Part shown: positions 42,652 through 52,048 of the stretch, in pieces
How the letters are laid out: each line of letters starts with the position of its first letter
Numbering within the stretch: the stretch's first letter is position 1
Assembly: GCA_004010535.1 (NCBI GenBank)
Contig: RQYE01000002.1
Span: forward strand, 227,854 to 291,853
Length of the DNA: 64,000 bases
Direction: 5' to 3'
DNA from: Coriobacteriales bacterium OH1046
Lineage (GTDB): Bacteria; Actinomycetota; Coriobacteriia; Coriobacteriales; Atopobiaceae
Position numbers and translations under genes: made by a program
The notes under the pieces: model-generated
Seen by the model: the letters and a program-made list of their open reading frames with translations, nothing else
Database searches by the model: none
What the model was told of the DNA's origin: nothing

Positions 42652-43572
42652 CTACAGCTTCGCCAACTCCGCAGCCACGCGTGCGCCGAGGGCGACGTTG
42701 TTGTAGACGAGGCGGATGTTGGATGCGAGCGAGTCGCCGCCGGTGATCTCGGCGACCTTCGCGAGGAGGAACGGCGTGGTGTCCTTGCCGTGGATGCCCT
42801 GTGCATCAGCCTCGGCGATCGCGGCGTCGATCGCGGCGTCGATCGCGGCCTTATCCATGGCATATTCCTCGGGGATGGGGTTGCCCACCAGCATGCCGCC
42901 GGCAAGGCCGAGCCTCCGCTTGGTACGGAAGATCCTAGCGACCTCTGCGGGCGCGTCGACGCGGCAGTCCACGCCGAAGCCGCTCTCACGCGAATAGAAT
43001 GCGGGCAGCTCGTCGGTGCCGTAGCCGAGCACCGGCACGCCCTTGGTCTCGAGGTATTCGAGTGTGAGACCGAGGTCGAGGATGGCCTTGGCGCCGGCGC
43101 AGACGACCAGGACGGGGGTTGCGGCAAGCTCCTCGAGGTCTGCGGAGATGTCCATGGTCTTCTCGGCACCGCGGTGCACGCCGCCCAAGCCGCCCGTGGC
43201 GAAGACCTCGATGCCGGCGTGCGCTGCGATGATCATGGTGGCCGCCACCGTGGTGGCACCATCCTCGCCGCGTGCGACGATGACGGGCAGGTCGCGGCGG
43301 CTCACCTTGGCGACTTCCCGGCCACGCTTGCCCAGATAGTCGATCTCCTCGGGTGCAAGACCTGCACGCAGGCGTCCGCCGATGATGGCAACCGTCGCCG
43401 GGACCGCGCCGTTCTCGCGCACGATCCGCTCGACCTCGAGCGCCGTCTGCACGTTCTCGGGGTAGGGCATGCCGTGGGAGATGATGGTCGATTCGAGTGC
43501 GACCACGGGCTTTCCCGTTGCCAAGGCGTCGGCAACCTCGGGTGTGAGGTTGAGATATTCGCAGAGATCCAT
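42652..43572 (-). CDS. psuG: Pseudouridine-5'-phosphate glycosidase
   Basis: 306 residues. Splits pseudouridine 5'-phosphate into uracil and ribose 5-phosphate (reversible C-C bond cleavage). Signatures: VALESTIISHGMPYPEN, ATVAIIGGRLRAGL, FATGGLGGVHRGAE and GNPIPEEYAM. A codon-level tandem repeat, GATCGCGGC-GTC, at 42816-42849 gives AAIDAAIDAAI. It follows psuK by 45 bp in one operon. Confidence 0.96.
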   Translation of the reverse strand: MDLCEYLNLTPEVADALATGKPVVALESTIISHGMPYPENVQTALEVERIVRENGAVPATVAIIGGRLRAGLAPEEIDYLGKRGREVAKVSRRDLPVIVARGEDGATTVAATMIIAAHAGIEVFATGGLGGVHRGAEKTMDISADLEELAATPVLVVCAGAKAILDLGLTLEYLETKGVPVLGYGTDELPAFYSRESGFGVDCRVDAPAEVARIFRTKRRLGLAGGMLVGNPIPEEYAMDKAAIDAAIDAAIAEADAQGIHGKDTTPFLLAKVAEITGGDSLASNIRLVYNNVALGARVAAELAKL

Positions 43573-43617
43573 GGAAAACGTCTCCTTCCGCTCTAGTGCA
43601 TTCCGTGCTCCCCTGCA

Positions 43618-44580
43618 TTATAGACGGGCGATGCCGTCCATCCGCGCACGAAGCGTTTCCACGCGCATATGCGGCGAAACGGTCTCGGTGCTCTCAACGC
43701 AGATCGCCGCAGCGGCAAGCCCCGCATACCCGCTCTGGACCACGTCCATCCCCTCGAGATGGGCCCATGCCAGCGCCGCCATCATGGCGTCGCCCGCTCC
43801 CGTGGTGTTTGCAACCTCGACCGGACCCTGTGCGAGCCTGACCTGCGCGCCCTTATCCGCGCACAGCAGCCCCTCGGCGCCGAGCGAGATGAACACGTGC
43901 TCGACGCCGGCATCGAGCAGGCGCTCGGCGGCGAGGGATGGATCTGGTGAACCCGTGAGGATCTCGGCTTCCCAGCGGTTCGGTTTCAGCGTGTGGATGC
44001 CTGAGAGGTTGCCGATCAGCCGGGGAGCCTTGGCTTGGGAGATGGGATCGCAGAACACGGGCACCTCGAGCGCGTCTGCAAGCCATGCGAGCGTGGCGGC
44101 GGGCAGATTGGTATCGATGAAGCAGACGGCTGCGGCGTTCATGACCGGAAGACGGCTCTCAAGCAGCTCGGGCGTGAGCATCTCGAGGATGGCCATGTCG
44201 TTGATGGCGAGGCGCATCTCGCCTGCCTCGTCCATGATGAACAGGTACGTTGATGTACGCTGGCCCTCGACGGCTAGGGCATGGTCGAGGCCGATACCGG
44301 CCCTGCGGCAGATGCGGGCGAGCTCAGCGCCGTTCTCATCGTCGCCGAATGCGCTGATAAGCTCGACCTTCTCGCCCAAGAGCGCGAGGTTGTGGGCTAT
44401 GTTGCGCCCTACGCCGCCGGCCGAGAGGCTTACCTGACCGGGATTGGAGTCGAACTCGACAAGCGGTGCGAGGGCCTTACCGGCGATGTCGATGTTGGCA
44501 CCGCCCACGACGACGACCGAGCGCGGCATACCGTGCTGTCCAGACGCCTCCACGATCCCCTCCGTCCATCGGAAATGCAT
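43618..44580 (-). CDS. psuK: Pseudouridine kinase (PfkB family)
   Basis: 320 residues from 44580; an internal ATG at 44529 (MPRSVVVVGGANIDIAG) is equally possible. PfkB signatures: GGVGRNIAHNLALLG near the N-terminus and NTTGAGDAMMAALAWA near the C-terminus (catalytic Asp of GAGD). It phosphorylates pseudouridine for PsuG. Divergent from the deoB operon across an 83-bp gap, so the two operons probably share regulation. Confidence 0.92.
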   Translation of the reverse strand: MHFRWTEGIVEASGQHGMPRSVVVVGGANIDIAGKALAPLVEFDSNPGQVSLSAGGVGRNIAHNLALLGEKVELISAFGDDENGAELARICRRAGIGLDHALAVEGQRTSTYLFIMDEAGEMRLAINDMAILEMLTPELLESRLPVMNAAAVCFIDTNLPAATLAWLADALEVPVFCDPISQAKAPRLIGNLSGIHTLKPNRWEAEILTGSPDPSLAAERLLDAGVEHVFISLGAEGLLCADKGAQVRLAQGPVEVANTTGAGDAMMAALAWAHLEGMDVVQSGYAGLAAAAICVESTETVSPHMRVETLRARMDGIARL

Positions 44581-44663
44581 AAACTCCCGCTATTCACGTA
44601 TCATAATAAATGGCAGGCGGTTCGACTGCGTATATCGTTTCCATGGGGGAGGAGGCTTCATCG

Positions 44664-45854
44664 ATGGCAAAACGCGTTTTCGCGATCGTCCTCGACAGCT
44701 TCGGCATCGGCGAGATGCCCGATGCCCCCGATTACGGCGACGAGGGTTCCAATACCCTCTGCGCCTGCGCGACCACGCCCTACCTCGCTATTCCGCATCT
44801 CACCGAGCTGGGCCTTCTGAATATCGAGGGCGCGCTCGATTCGGTCTACGATGTCGATCTGGCACCTATCGCGGCGCCCAGCGGCGCGTTCGCGCGCATG
44901 GCCGAGGCCTCGAAGGGAAAGGATACCACGGTGGGCCATTGGGAGATGGCGGGCGTCGTCTCCCCCGAGCTCTTCCCGACCTACCCTAACGGTTTCCCGC
45001 CCGAGGTCATCGATGAGTTCTCGCGCCAGACGGGTCGGGGCGTGCTCTGCAACAAGCCCTACTCGGGCACCGAGGTCATCCGCGACTTCGGCCGCGCTCA
45101 TCTTGAGACGGGCGATCTCATCGTCTACACCTCGGCAGACTCCGTATTCCAGATCGCGGCGCACGAGCGCCTGGTGCCGCCCGAGGAGCTCTACCGCTGC
45201 TGCCGCCTCGCGCGCGCCATCCTCACCGGCACGCACGGTGTCGCCCGCGTCATCGCCCGCCCGTTCGCGGGGGAGTGGCCTGCTTTCGAGCGCACGGCGA
45301 ACCGCCATGATTTCTCCCTCGAGCCTACGGGAGCCACCATGCTCGACGCCATCGAGGATGCCGGCATGGAGGTGCTCTCCGTGGGCAAGATCTACGATAT
45401 CTTCGCGCATCGCGGGGTGACCGATCACATCCTCACCTCCGATAACGCCGACGGCATCGAGAAGACCATCGCGTGGATGGACCGCGACTTCGAGGGCCTC
45501 TGCTTCACCAACCTCGTCGATACCGACTCGGTCTTCGGCCACCGCAACGATGCGGAGGGCTATGCGAAGGCCATCGCCTCCTTCGATGCCAAGCTGCCCG
45601 AGATGTTCGCGCGTATGCGCGAGGATGACCTGCTCATGATCACGGCCGATCACGGCTGCGACCCCGTCACGCCGTCTACCGACCATAGTCGCGAGTACGT
45701 CTTCTGGCTTACATGCGGCACGCGCGTCAGGGCGGGGGCCGATCTGGGAACCCTGCCCACGTTCGCCGATATGTCCGCTACCATACTCGAGTATCTGGGC
45801 CTTCCACCCCTTGCGCATGGCACGTCGCATCTATCTGAGATCCTGGAGGTTTAG
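44664..45854 (+). CDS. deoB: Phosphopentomutase
   Basis: 396 residues from ATG 44664, with GGGGGAGGAGG upstream. Interconverts (deoxy)ribose 1- and 5-phosphate. Alkaline-phosphatase-superfamily motifs: VLDSFGIGEMPDAPDYGDEGSNTL and the C-terminal TADHGCDPVTPSTDHSREYV metal site. First gene of the nucleoside operon, 3 bp from deoD. Confidence 0.97.
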   Translation: MAKRVFAIVLDSFGIGEMPDAPDYGDEGSNTLCACATTPYLAIPHLTELGLLNIEGALDSVYDVDLAPIAAPSGAFARMAEASKGKDTTVGHWEMAGVVSPELFPTYPNGFPPEVIDEFSRQTGRGVLCNKPYSGTEVIRDFGRAHLETGDLIVYTSADSVFQIAAHERLVPPEELYRCCRLARAILTGTHGVARVIARPFAGEWPAFERTANRHDFSLEPTGATMLDAIEDAGMEVLSVGKIYDIFAHRGVTDHILTSDNADGIEKTIAWMDRDFEGLCFTNLVDTDSVFGHRNDAEGYAKAIASFDAKLPEMFARMREDDLLMITADHGCDPVTPSTDHSREYVFWLTCGTRVRAGADLGTLPTFADMSATILEYLGLPPLAHGTSHLSEILEV

Positions 45855-45857
45855 CAG

Positions 45858-46586
45858 ATGTCCCCTATTCCCACCCCGCACAATGCCGCTCAGAGCGGCC
45901 AGATCGCCAAGGCGGTGCTCATGCCGGGCGATCCCCTGCGCGCCAAGGTCGTCGCCGAGCGTTACCTCGAGGATGTGCGTCAGTTCAACTCGGTGCGCAA
46001 CATGCTCGGCTACACGGGCGTGTACCAAGGCCGGGAGATCTCGGTCATGGGCAGCGGCATGGGCATGCCCTCCATCGGCATCTACGCCCATGAGCTGTAC
46101 GCCTTCTATGGTGTCGATGCCATCATCCGTATCGGCTCCGCCGGCGGCCTGGATGAGCGGACGCGCCTGCGCGACCTCGTGATCGCCCAAGGGGCCTGCA
46201 CCGATTCCAATTTCGCCGCCATGTACCGCCTACCGGGCACCTTCGCACCTATCGCCGATTACGGGCTGCTCTCCACGGCCGTCAGGATCGCCGCCGAACG
46301 GGGTGTCAGCACCCTCGTGGGCAACGTCCTCTCGTCCGATCACTTCTACCATGCCGCAGCCGATGCAGACGCCTCCGCACAATGGCGGGGCATGGGCGTG
46401 CTCGCCATCGAGATGGAGTCCGCCGCGCTCTACCTGATCGCCGCCGAGCTCGAGAAGAAGGCGCTCGGCATGTTCACGATCTCGGATCTCATCCATGCCG
46501 AGGGGGCCCTGAGCGCGGAAGAGCGCGAGACGAGCTTTGATGATATGATGCAGGTAGCACTCGCAACCGCCATCTCGTGCGTCTAG
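45858..46586 (+). CDS. deoD: Purine nucleoside phosphorylase, DeoD type
   Basis: 242 residues. Phosphorolysis of purine (deoxy)nucleosides to base and pentose 1-phosphate. Signature segments: PGDPLRAKVVAERYLEDV, GMGMPSIGIYAHELYAFYGVDAIIRIGSAGG and the EMESAALY active-site motif near the C-terminus with ISD. The hexameric DeoD class rather than the trimeric PunA class. Confidence 0.95.
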   Translation: MSPIPTPHNAAQSGQIAKAVLMPGDPLRAKVVAERYLEDVRQFNSVRNMLGYTGVYQGREISVMGSGMGMPSIGIYAHELYAFYGVDAIIRIGSAGGLDERTRLRDLVIAQGACTDSNFAAMYRLPGTFAPIADYGLLSTAVRIAAERGVSTLVGNVLSSDHFYHAAADADASAQWRGMGVLAIEMESAALYLIAAELEKKALGMFTISDLIHAEGALSAEERETSFDDMMQVALATAISCV

Positions 46587-46693
46587 GCGCACGGGGCGGT
46601 GCGGGATCGATGGCGGGTAGCCATCATGATCCAAGGTACTATTCCAATGGGAAAGGGACCGTTGGAACGAATACAGGGAAGGAAGTATCGAAC

Positions 46694-47770
46694 ATGGAAA
46701 AGTTAACGCGCCGCTCGTTCCTCGGTGTTGCAGGTGCTGCAGCACTGACGCTCGCCGCCTGCGATGGCGGCACCCCCGCCGATGGCGGCGACCAGCCCGA
46801 TGACGGTGCCGAAGGCGACGGTGCCGAGGCTGCAGCCAAAGTCATCATGGTCACCGACACCGGTGGCGTCAACGACCAATCCTTCAACGAGCTCTCGTGG
46901 GCCGGCATGCAGCAGCTCGGCACCGACCTCGGCTGGGACGTGTCCTATCTCGAGTCCAAGCAGGATGCCGACTACATGACCAACCTCGACAAAGCTGTCG
47001 ACGCGGGCGCCCAGCTCATCTGGGGCGTCGGCTTCGCCATGGGTGCTGCGGTCAACGAGGCCGCCCTCGCCAACCCCGATGTCCAGTTCGCCATCATCGA
47101 CTCCACCAACGACAACGGTGCCCCCAATCTCACCGGCGTCACCTTCAAGCAGGAGGAATGCTCCTTCGCCGTCGGCTATGTCGCGGCCCGTATGACCACC
47201 TCCGGCAAGGTCGGTTTCGTCGGCGGCATCGACTCCGAGATCATGCAGTCCTTCGAGCAGGGCTACTATGCGGGCATCGAGTATGCCAACAAGGAGCAGG
47301 GCCTCTCCGTCACCTACCAGGGCCAGTGGGCCGAGTCCTTCGGCGATGCCGCCAAGGGCAAGGCCATCGCCCAGTCCCAGATCGCCGACGGCTGCGATGT
47401 CCTCTACCATGCTGCCGGTGGCACCGGCACCGGCATGATCGAGGCGTGCGCCGAGGCTGGCGTCTGGGCGATCGGCGTCGACCAGGATCAGAGCCATCTC
47501 GCTCCCGAGACGGTCATCACCTCCGCCCTCAAGCGCGTCGACCAGGCCATCTACCAGATCTCCCCGCAGCTGATCGACGGCAGCCTTGCCGGCGGCTCCA
47601 ACATCGTCCTCGGCGCTGCCGAGGATGCCGTGGGCATCGCGCCCACGCATGACCTGCTTCCCGATGAGGTCTACCAGGGTGCCCTCGCCGTCATCGACAA
47701 GATCAAGGCCGGTGAGATCACCGTTCCCAAGAACGCCGACGAGCTCGCCACCTACAAGGCCGGCCTCTAA
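46694..47770 (+). CDS. BMP-family nucleoside-binding lipoprotein
   Basis: 358 residues from ATG 46694. The signal is KLTRRSFLGVAGAAALTLAAC, both twin-arginine-like and with a lipobox (cysteine 23), so it is probably exported by Tat and lipid-anchored. The mature part is the BmpA/PnrA fold: VIMVTDTGGVNDQSFNELSWAGMQQL and FVGGIDSEIMQSFEQGYYAG. It captures nucleosides for the ABC transporter downstream. Other binding-protein families are unlikely given this signature. Confidence 0.94.
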   Translation: MEKLTRRSFLGVAGAAALTLAACDGGTPADGGDQPDDGAEGDGAEAAAKVIMVTDTGGVNDQSFNELSWAGMQQLGTDLGWDVSYLESKQDADYMTNLDKAVDAGAQLIWGVGFAMGAAVNEAALANPDVQFAIIDSTNDNGAPNLTGVTFKQEECSFAVGYVAARMTTSGKVGFVGGIDSEIMQSFEQGYYAGIEYANKEQGLSVTYQGQWAESFGDAAKGKAIAQSQIADGCDVLYHAAGGTGTGMIEACAEAGVWAIGVDQDQSHLAPETVITSALKRVDQAIYQISPQLIDGSLAGGSNIVLGAAEDAVGIAPTHDLLPDEVYQGALAVIDKIKAGEITVPKNADELATYKAGL

Positions 47771-47823
47771 GCCGCCACGCTCGCCTAGAAACAAGCCCTC
47801 TCCGGGGGTTCCGGGAACATTCG

Positions 47824-47850
47824 GGGAGCGTCCCGCGCGGGCGCTCCCTT
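47824..47850 (+). terminator. Attenuating hairpin after the binding-protein gene
   Basis: GGGAGCG and CGCTCCC enclose an inner CCCG-CG-CGGG, ending in TTACC. The weak tail would let part of the transcripts continue, giving more binding protein than transporter, as is common in such operons. Confidence 0.6.
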
Positions 47851-47890
47851 ACCATAAAGCGGTCGATCATTTCCAATGGGGGAGGTGTGC

Positions 47891-49420
47891 GTGGAAGTCA
47901 GCCCTGAGTACGCGGTGCAGATGCACGGCATCGTCAAGCGCTTCGGCTCGTTCACGGCGCTCGATCATGTGGATCTCAACGTGCGGAAGCAGACCGTGCA
48001 CGCGATCCTCGGCGAGAACGGTGCGGGCAAGAGCACGCTCATGAACATCCTCTACGGCCTGTACCAGGCCGACGAGGGCGCGATCTGCCTGGATGGCGAG
48101 GAGGTCGGCATCGCGACGCCCACCGATGCCATCAGGCATGGCATCGGCATGGTCCACCAGCATTTCATGCTGGTCGAGAATTTCACCGTGACCGAGAACA
48201 TCGTGCTGGGCGACGAGGTCTGCGGTGCGGCCGGCGTGCTCGACATGAAGCGGGCCCGCGAGGAGGTCGTCAAGATCGTCGAGGAGTACGGCTTCGAGGT
48301 CGATCCCGACGCCAAGATCGAGGACATCTCGGTGGGCATGCAGCAGCGCGTCGAGATCCTGAAAGCGCTCTACCGCGGTGCCGACACGCTCATCCTCGAC
48401 GAGCCCACGGCGGTCCTCACCCCGCAGGAGATCGAGAAACTCATCGAGATCATGCACGACCTCGTAGGCAAGGGCAAGACGATCATCATCATCACCCACA
48501 AGCTCAAGGAGATCCTCTCCTCCGCCGACGAGTGCTCCATCATCCGTCGCGGCGTCTCCATGGGCACCGTCGACGTATCCAAGACCACCGAGACCGAGCT
48601 CGCATCCAAGATGGTCGGCCGCAACGTCAGCCTGACCGTCGAGAAGACGCCCGCGCATCCCGGCGACGTGATCCTCTCGATCAGGGGCCTCTCGGTCAAG
48701 GACGAGCGCGGCATCGAGCAGGTCCGCGGCCTCGACCTCGATGTGCGCGCCGGCGAGATCGTGGGCATCGCCGGCATCGACGGCAACGGGCAGAAGGAGC
48801 TCGTCAGCGCCATCTGCAACCTGGCGAGGTCGGAGTCGGGCACCATCGAGGTCGATGGCAGGGAGATCCAGAACACCAACCCACGCACCTCGCTCGATAA
48901 CGCCGTGGCCGTCATCCCCTCCGACCGTCATCGCTGGGGCCTCGTGCTCCCCTTCACCGTGGGGGAGAACCTGGTCCTCGAGCGCCACGGCGAGGAGCGG
49001 TTCGGCAAGGGCCTCACGCTCGATTACACGCAGGTGAACGCATTCGCCCACGAGCTCATCGAGCAGTTCGACATCCGTCCCGCCGGCTGCGAGGAGCACG
49101 TCGCATCCGGGCTCTCGGGAGGTAACCAGCAGAAGGTCATCATCGCGCGCGAGGTCTCCGCCTCGCCCAGGGTGCTCGTGGCCTTCCAGCCCACCCGGGG
49201 TCTCGATGTCGGCGCCATCGAGTTCGTGCACAAGGCCCTGCTCTCGGTGCGCGACGGCGGCGCTGCGGTCCTGCTCGTCTCGTTCGAGCTCGACGAGGTC
49301 ATGGACCTGTCCGATACCATCGCCGTCATCTATCACGGCAAGATCGTGGGCGAGTTCGCCCAAGGTACGGTCGATGAAGGGCAGATCGGCCTGCTCATGG
49401 CAGGAGGTGGTGCCAAGTGA
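47891..49420 (+). CDS. Nucleoside ABC transporter ATPase (two ABC domains)
   Basis: 509 residues from GTG 47891, placed by GGGGGAGG at 47878-47885; an in-frame ATG at 47876 overlaps that site. Tandem ABC domains: the first has Walker A GENGAGKSTLM and a variant signature SVGMQQRVEILKAL; the second has a degenerate Walker A (GIDGNGQKEL), LSGGNQQKVIIAREV and a Walker B region reading VLVAFQPTRGLD. One competent and one degenerate half is normal in the NupO/RbsA type. Its stop overlaps the permease start (GTGA). Confidence 0.94.
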   Translation: MEVSPEYAVQMHGIVKRFGSFTALDHVDLNVRKQTVHAILGENGAGKSTLMNILYGLYQADEGAICLDGEEVGIATPTDAIRHGIGMVHQHFMLVENFTVTENIVLGDEVCGAAGVLDMKRAREEVVKIVEEYGFEVDPDAKIEDISVGMQQRVEILKALYRGADTLILDEPTAVLTPQEIEKLIEIMHDLVGKGKTIIIITHKLKEILSSADECSIIRRGVSMGTVDVSKTTETELASKMVGRNVSLTVEKTPAHPGDVILSIRGLSVKDERGIEQVRGLDLDVRAGEIVGIAGIDGNGQKELVSAICNLARSESGTIEVDGREIQNTNPRTSLDNAVAVIPSDRHRWGLVLPFTVGENLVLERHGEERFGKGLTLDYTQVNAFAHELIEQFDIRPAGCEEHVASGLSGGNQQKVIIAREVSASPRVLVAFQPTRGLDVGAIEFVHKALLSVRDGGAAVLLVSFELDEVMDLSDTIAVIYHGKIVGEFAQGTVDEGQIGLLMAGGGAK

Positions 49421-50631
49421 ATACCCTCATCAGGTTTTTGAGGAAGCCCATCGCATCGGCCATCGTGGCCGTCGCCGTCGGCTTCGCCGTGGCGGCGGTC
49501 GTGCTCGCCGTTGCGGGCTTCGCGCCCGGCCGGTCCTTCGCAGCGCTCTTCCAAGGCGCGCTCGGCAGGCCCAAGTACATCGCCAACGTCATCATCAAGG
49601 CAACGCCCATCCTGCTCACGGGCGTGGCGGTCGCCTTCGCATACCAGACCGGCCTCTTCAACATCGGTGCCGAGGGCCAATACATCGCCGGCACCATCGT
49701 CGCCACCATCGTGGGCGTCACCTTCGATTTCCCCGCGCCCATCCAGATCCTGCTCGTGATCGTCTCGGGTGCTTTGGCGGGCGCGCTCCTAGGGGCGTTC
49801 ATCGGCTTCTTGAAGGCCCGGTTCGGCATCCACGAGGTCATAACCTCCATCATGACCAATTGGATCATGCTCTACCTCTGCAACTTCATCGTGAGCACCG
49901 ATGCCTTCCACAAGACCAATTCCACGAGCGCCATCCCCATCAACCCGAGCGGCTACACGATGGTGCTCCCCAATTGGAAGCGCTCCGAGGCCGGCATCGA
50001 GTTTCTGAACAACATCCCCTGGCTCAAAGACGTGCTCCTCAAGACCGATCTCAACTTCGGTTTTTTGATCGCGGTGGCCGTGGCCATCCTCGCGGGCATC
50101 CTGCTTGCCCGCACCGAGCTCGGCTACGAGCTGCGCGCGGTGGGTCACAACAGGGATGCTGCGCACTTCGCCGGCATCAACGTCGAGAAGAACATCATCC
50201 TCGCGATGCTCATCTCGGGTACGTTCTGCGGTCTGGCCGGCGTGCTCAATATCACGGGTATCTCGCCGCATACCATCACGACCATCGCGGCCATGGAGGG
50301 CTACGGCTTCAACGGCCTGTCGGTCGCCTTCATCGCGGGCTGCTCCACGGTGGGCTGCATCCCTGCGAGCCTGCTCTTCGCGGGCCTCATCTATGGCGGC
50401 ATGACCGTGCAGCAGGTCATGGGTGCACCCTCCGATATCATCAGCATCATGATCGGCACCATCGTCTTCTTCACGGCGCTTCCGGGTGTGATGCCGCTTC
50501 TGGCCGACGTGATCGAGCGGCGCACGGCATCGGCGGGGGATCCGCCCGCACCTCATACCGAGGTGCCGCCCGAGCTGCCCGCACAGGATCGGGCCGTCCG
50601 GGTCGATAACGGGAAAGGCGGGGAGGAGTAG
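49417..50631 (+). CDS. Nucleoside ABC transporter permease 1
   Basis: 404 residues from a GTG overlapping the ATPase stop. NupP/YufP-like: N-terminal helix, then LLTGVAVAFAYQTGLFNIGAEGQYIAGTI and the coupling-helix region GYELRAVGHNRDAAHFAGINVEKNI. About nine or ten helices, with a Pro/Glu-rich cytoplasmic tail. Pairs with permease 2. Confidence 0.94.
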   Translation: MNTLIRFLRKPIASAIVAVAVGFAVAAVVLAVAGFAPGRSFAALFQGALGRPKYIANVIIKATPILLTGVAVAFAYQTGLFNIGAEGQYIAGTIVATIVGVTFDFPAPIQILLVIVSGALAGALLGAFIGFLKARFGIHEVITSIMTNWIMLYLCNFIVSTDAFHKTNSTSAIPINPSGYTMVLPNWKRSEAGIEFLNNIPWLKDVLLKTDLNFGFLIAVAVAILAGILLARTELGYELRAVGHNRDAAHFAGINVEKNIILAMLISGTFCGLAGVLNITGISPHTITTIAAMEGYGFNGLSVAFIAGCSTVGCIPASLLFAGLIYGGMTVQQVMGAPSDIISIMIGTIVFFTALPGVMPLLADVIERRTASAGDPPAPHTEVPPELPAQDRAVRVDNGKGGEE

Positions 50632-50633
50632 CC

Positions 50634-51554
50634 ATGCTGAACGACGCGATTCTTCTCGTGGGCATCACCCTCATGTATTCCACCCCGCTCGTGTTCGGTG
50701 CGCTCGGCGGCGTCATCTCCGAGCGTTCCGGCGTCGTCAACATCGGCATCGAGGGCATGATGGTCATCGGTGCCATCTCTGCGGCTTCCGCGAGCTACTT
50801 CACGCAGAATCCCTGGATCGCCTTCCTGGTCGCCGGCCTCTGCGGTGCGGCCGTGGCCGCGCTCCATGCGCTCGCCTCGGTCACCTTCTCGGCCAACCAG
50901 ACGGTCTCGGGCGTGGCCATCAACCTGCTGGCCCCCGGCATCGCGCTCTTCGCATGCCGCAGCTTCTTCGATGGCGCGGCCATGACGCCCATCGTCCCGA
51001 AGCTCCCGAAGATCTTCGGCGACAATGCTTTCGCGGGCACCATCTGGGCCAACCTCAACTTGAACGTCACCACGGTCATCGCCCTCGCCCTCGCACTCGC
51101 GTTGTGGTTCGTGCTCTACAAGACCAAGTGGGGCCTGCGCGTGCGCGCCGTGGGCGAGCACCCCGCAGCCGCCGACACCTTGGGCATCGATGTCTATAGG
51201 ACCCGCTTTATCTGCGTGCTCATCTCGGGCATGTTCGCAGGTTTCGGCGGCGCCTCGATGACCACGGCGATCATCTCGCAGTTCACCCAGACGGCCATCT
51301 CGGGTCACGGCTTCATCGCCATGGCTGCGGTCATCTTCGGAAAGTGGACGCCCCAAGGCGCTTATGGCGCATGCCTGCTCTTCGGCTGCACGCAGGCGCT
51401 CGTCGTCCTGCTCGGCGGAGGCAACATCGTCGTCCCGAGCCAGATCCTGGCGATGCTGCCGTACTTCATGACCATCATCGTGCTCGTGCTCTTCGTGGGA
51501 CGTTCGGTCGCACCCAAGGCGGATGGCGTCCCCTACATCAAAGGAAGCCGCTAG
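50634..51554 (+). CDS. Nucleoside ABC transporter permease 2
   Basis: 306 residues. NupQ/YufQ-like: GGVISERSGVVNIGIEGMMVIGAI at the N-terminus and the coupling segment WGLRVRAVGEHPAAADTLGIDVYRTR. It starts 2 bp after permease 1 and ends 10 bp before cdd, so import and catabolism are co-expressed. Confidence 0.94.
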   Translation: MLNDAILLVGITLMYSTPLVFGALGGVISERSGVVNIGIEGMMVIGAISAASASYFTQNPWIAFLVAGLCGAAVAALHALASVTFSANQTVSGVAINLLAPGIALFACRSFFDGAAMTPIVPKLPKIFGDNAFAGTIWANLNLNVTTVIALALALALWFVLYKTKWGLRVRAVGEHPAAADTLGIDVYRTRFICVLISGMFAGFGGASMTTAIISQFTQTAISGHGFIAMAAVIFGKWTPQGAYGACLLFGCTQALVVLLGGGNIVVPSQILAMLPYFMTIIVLVLFVGRSVAPKADGVPYIKGSR

Positions 51555-51564
51555 AGAGGTTGCC

Positions 51565-51978
51565 ATGGACGATAAGCAGCTGGTGGCGCTCGCGTACGAG
51601 GCACGCGAGCGTGCCTATGCGCCCTACTCGCACTTCTCCGTGGGGGCGGCGCTCCTCGACGTAGAAGGCCGTGCGTGGCAGGGCTGCAACATCGAGAATG
51701 CCGCGTTCGGCCCTTCTGTCTGCGCCGAGCGCACGGCCTTCTTCAAGGCGGTGAGCGAGGGGGCGCGCGATTTCGCGGCCATCGCCGTGCTGGGCGGTCC
51801 CGCAGGAGGTGAGATCGACCCCTACACCGCGCCGTGCGGCGTATGCCGTCAGGTCATGCGCGAGTTCTGCAACGTCGACCGCTTCCGCATCATCCTCGCC
51901 GCCTCGCGCGATGAGTTCCGCTCCCATACGCTTGGCGAGCTGCTGCCCGCAAGCTTCGGTCCCGAGAACCTGGCTTAG
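51565..51978 (+). CDS. cdd: Cytidine deaminase
   Basis: 137 residues from ATG 51565. Zinc motifs C53-A-E55 and P90-C91-GV-C94, the three-cysteine layout of the small homotetrameric class. Converts (deoxy)cytidine to (deoxy)uridine so that the phosphorylase next door can use it. Confidence 0.96.
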   Translation: MDDKQLVALAYEARERAYAPYSHFSVGAALLDVEGRAWQGCNIENAAFGPSVCAERTAFFKAVSEGARDFAAIAVLGGPAGGEIDPYTAPCGVCRQVMREFCNVDRFRIILAASRDEFRSHTLGELLPASFGPENLA

Positions 51979-52048
51979 ACGTATCCTGCCGGGCGGCCCA
52001 TCTCCCATCGGTTCGGGTCGCCCCGCACCGCTCAAGGAGGCGGCGACT